DNA of 7,708 nt from Clostridiales bacterium (GTDB lineage Bacteria > Bacillota > Desulfitobacteriia > Desulfitobacteriales > Desulfitobacteriaceae). Both the position numbers and the translations under genes were made by a program. The stretch lies in the NCBI GenBank assembly GCA_027357125.1, contig DAHVVW010000090.1, positions 1-7,708 on the forward strand, written 5' to 3'. The notes beneath the pieces were generated by a model. The model saw only the letters and a list, made by a program, of their open reading frames with translations, was not told the DNA's origin and did not search any database. Below are positions 6,744-7,708 of this stretch, piece by piece. How positions within the stretch are numbered: the first letter of the stretch is position 1; each line of letters opens with the position of its first letter.

Positions 6744-7427
6744 TTATTCTCCTCTCTTATAGCCCGGAATTTGTCCATAAGTCGACGGCAAAATCATCTG
6801 TTTAGCTACATTCAGCAAATCTTCCGGAACCGGTCGCCGGCCGCCGCATTTCGCCTCTTTATGTTTTTCCCAAAGCTTACGGGTTAAGACATAGGTTGGG
6901 ACGCCTCCGAGCTCATGCCACTGTTCAAAACGCGGCTCCAGCTCATACTCAATCATCCAGCGTTTAAAGCCATTGGGGCTTTCGGCCACGACCCATACTT
7001 CATCTTGTTTGAGAAAATCCATATGATATTCCATTTTGGCCGCAAACAGTTGTGCACCCAGGCGCAGACCCTGTTTAATCGCCAATGTGTGATAAGACAT
7101 CCCGACTTTGTCTGTCAACATCCTTCCATTCACCAAACCAACAATCTCACCATTCACCGTGCCAACCAGGCAATACTCATCTTTAACCCGGTACCGCAGC
7201 CAGCCCACGAGCTCAGAAACCACGCGGGCAGCCACCACATCGTAGAAATCCTTTTGAACTGTTGTCAAGGGTTGAACTGCTTCCAGCAAGCGGGGAACAG
7301 CATCCCGATCCACCTGATGAACCACCAGCTTTTCACCTGAAGCCTGGGTGATATACTTTGCGGGATAGGGAACCATCGGGGTTTCAACCGGACGTAATTG
7401 AGCCTCCATTTTGTCCAATAGTGCCAT
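6744..7427 (-). CDS. GNAT-like protein of unknown substrate, first gene of the thiolase operon
   Basis: 227-residue soluble protein with no membrane segment or signal peptide. The central part resembles a GNAT acyltransferase fold. A beta pair YCLVGTVNGEIVGLVNGRM lies at 85-103. A stretch with the look of a degenerate acetyl-CoA-binding turn (QGLRLGAQLFAAKMEYHMDF) lies at 119-138. A strand followed by SPNGFKRWMIEYELEPR lies at about 142-166, reminiscent of the last GNAT helix and strand. The canonical R/QxxGxG/A loop is only approximate, so the fold call is moderate and activity is not assured. The C-terminal tail (about 190-227) is Pro/Gly-rich and matches nothing I know. ATG 7427 has GAGAGGAG at 7438-7445, 10 nt upstream. 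The stop lies 3 nt before the thiolase start, so it should be translated with it. It might acylate or bind the same CoA substrate, but that is inferred from position. Confidence 0.6.
   Translation of the reverse strand: MALLDKMEAQLRPVETPMVPYPAKYITQASGEKLVVHQVDRDAVPRLLEAVQPLTTVQKDFYDVVAARVVSELVGWLRYRVKDEYCLVGTVNGEIVGLVNGRMLTDKVGMSYHTLAIKQGLRLGAQLFAAKMEYHMDFLKQDEVWVVAESPNGFKRWMIEYELEPRFEQWHELGGVPTYVLTRKLWEKHKEAKCGGRRPVPEDLLNVAKQMILPSTYGQIPGYKRGE
6749..6756 (-). promoter_or_regulatory. ribosome-binding site fixing the TTG start of the thiolase gene
   Basis: GAGAGGAG on the minus strand, 8 nt before TTG 6740. It lies within the last codons of the upstream GNAT-like gene, whose TAA (6744-6746) is only 3 nt from the TTG. 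No ATG or GTG start is available near it, and the next Met is 22 codons in, which would remove the first strand of the thiolase fold. Confidence 0.8.
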
Positions 7428-7437
7428 TTTTTACATT

Positions 7438-7445
7438 CTCCTCTC
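7438..7445 (-). promoter_or_regulatory. ribosome-binding site of the GNAT-like gene
   Basis: GAGAGGAG on the minus strand, with 10 nt to ATG 7427, slightly longer than usual. The same eight bases precede the thiolase gene. An ATG at 7436 is only 1 nt from this site and is followed directly by TAA, so it is not a usable start. Confidence 0.65.
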
Positions 7446-7510
7446 AAATGATGTCTAATTTTGGCTATTTCTATTTAACGAGTGTTCTGAAGATCACCCG
7501 ATTAAACCGC

Positions 7511-7708
7511 CTAAAATGTTTCCCAACTCAGAATAGACGCCAACGCCTTGCGTTCATGCGGACCCTCCATGCTTTCTTGCGCATAACCAACCGGTATGAT
7601 GGCGAAAACATGGTAGTTCTCCGGTATGTGCAGCACATCCTTCACTTGATCTTCCGCAAAGGAACGGACCACACAGGTAGCAAGTCCTCTGTCCGCTGAT
7701 TCTAATAA
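7511..7708 (-). CDS. nitroreductase-family protein, C-terminal part (5' end outside window)
   Basis: The minus frame is open from the right edge to TAG at 7511-7513 and gives the last 65 residues. The pattern fits the C-terminal part of FMN-dependent nitroreductases: ESADRGLATCVVRSF (a helix after the flavin-binding turn), then VKDVLHIPENYHVFAIIPVG (the LxIPExYxVxAxIPVGY block), ending in ERKALASILSWETF. Such enzymes reduce nitro groups, quinones or flavins with NAD(P)H, and the physiological substrate is usually unknown. The N-terminal part with most FMN contacts lies outside the window. It ends 83 nt before the GNAT-like gene with no clear terminator, so read-through into the thiolase operon is possible. 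Confidence 0.85.
   Translation of the reverse strand, partial: LLESADRGLATCVVRSFAEDQVKDVLHIPENYHVFAIIPVGYAQESMEGPHERKALASILSWETF

Noticed and set aside
5766..6887. Long plus-strand open frame of 373 codons opposite the thiolase and GNAT-like genes
   Set aside because: Its translation has no recognisable family features, is rich in His/Arg/Ser as antisense frames of coding DNA often are, and lies wholly over two well-supported minus-strand genes.

Overview
This window looks like the chromosome of a Gram-positive, low-to-medium GC anaerobe. The gene content and style best fit a Clostridia/Peptococcaceae-type Firmicute such as the Desulfitobacterium/Desulfosporosinus group. The signs are strong GGAGG-type ribosome-binding sites, TTG used as a start, a PucR-family regulator with Firmicute architecture, a cytoplasm-facing chemoreceptor, and a thiolase/DUF35 pair of the kind common in such bacteria. 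The assignment to a group is inference; nothing in the window fixes the species. Every supported gene lies on the minus strand, so the biological reading order is from right to left. The first and last genes run off the window.

Right part (7708 to 5201): the C-terminal end of a nitroreductase-family protein, then a tight three-gene block. The block holds a GNAT-like protein of 227 residues, a thiolase-superfamily enzyme of 397 residues starting at TTG, and a small zinc-ribbon/OB-fold (DUF35) protein of 114 residues. Gaps of 3 and 1 nt and ribosome-binding sites lying in the preceding gene indicate one operon. The thiolase lacks the usual nucleophilic cysteine (Pro87 instead) and also the cysteine of the HDCF loop (it reads HDAF). 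With its DUF35 partner this makes a non-classical reaction, perhaps an aldolase-type retro-cleavage as in Ltp2-ChsH2, more likely than ordinary acetyl-CoA acyl transfer.

Middle (5200 to 3278): a 392-nt non-coding stretch with at least four inverted repeats leads into a uracil-permease-type NCS2 transporter. After the permease comes a second non-coding stretch of 259 nt. It holds a perfect 14-bp hairpin and several further stems that do not look like an intrinsic terminator. It may be a structured RNA, a mobile-element remnant or a leader for the next gene.

Left part (3277 to 1): a methyl-accepting chemotaxis protein with an N-terminal membrane hairpin and a sensor-like domain placed after the signalling domain, at the C-terminus. 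After 56 nt follows a PucR-family transcriptional regulator, open across the whole left edge and missing only its last residues. The permease, chemoreceptor and PucR regulator could together serve uptake of and response to nucleobases or related nitrogen compounds, but that link is inferred from neighbourhood only.
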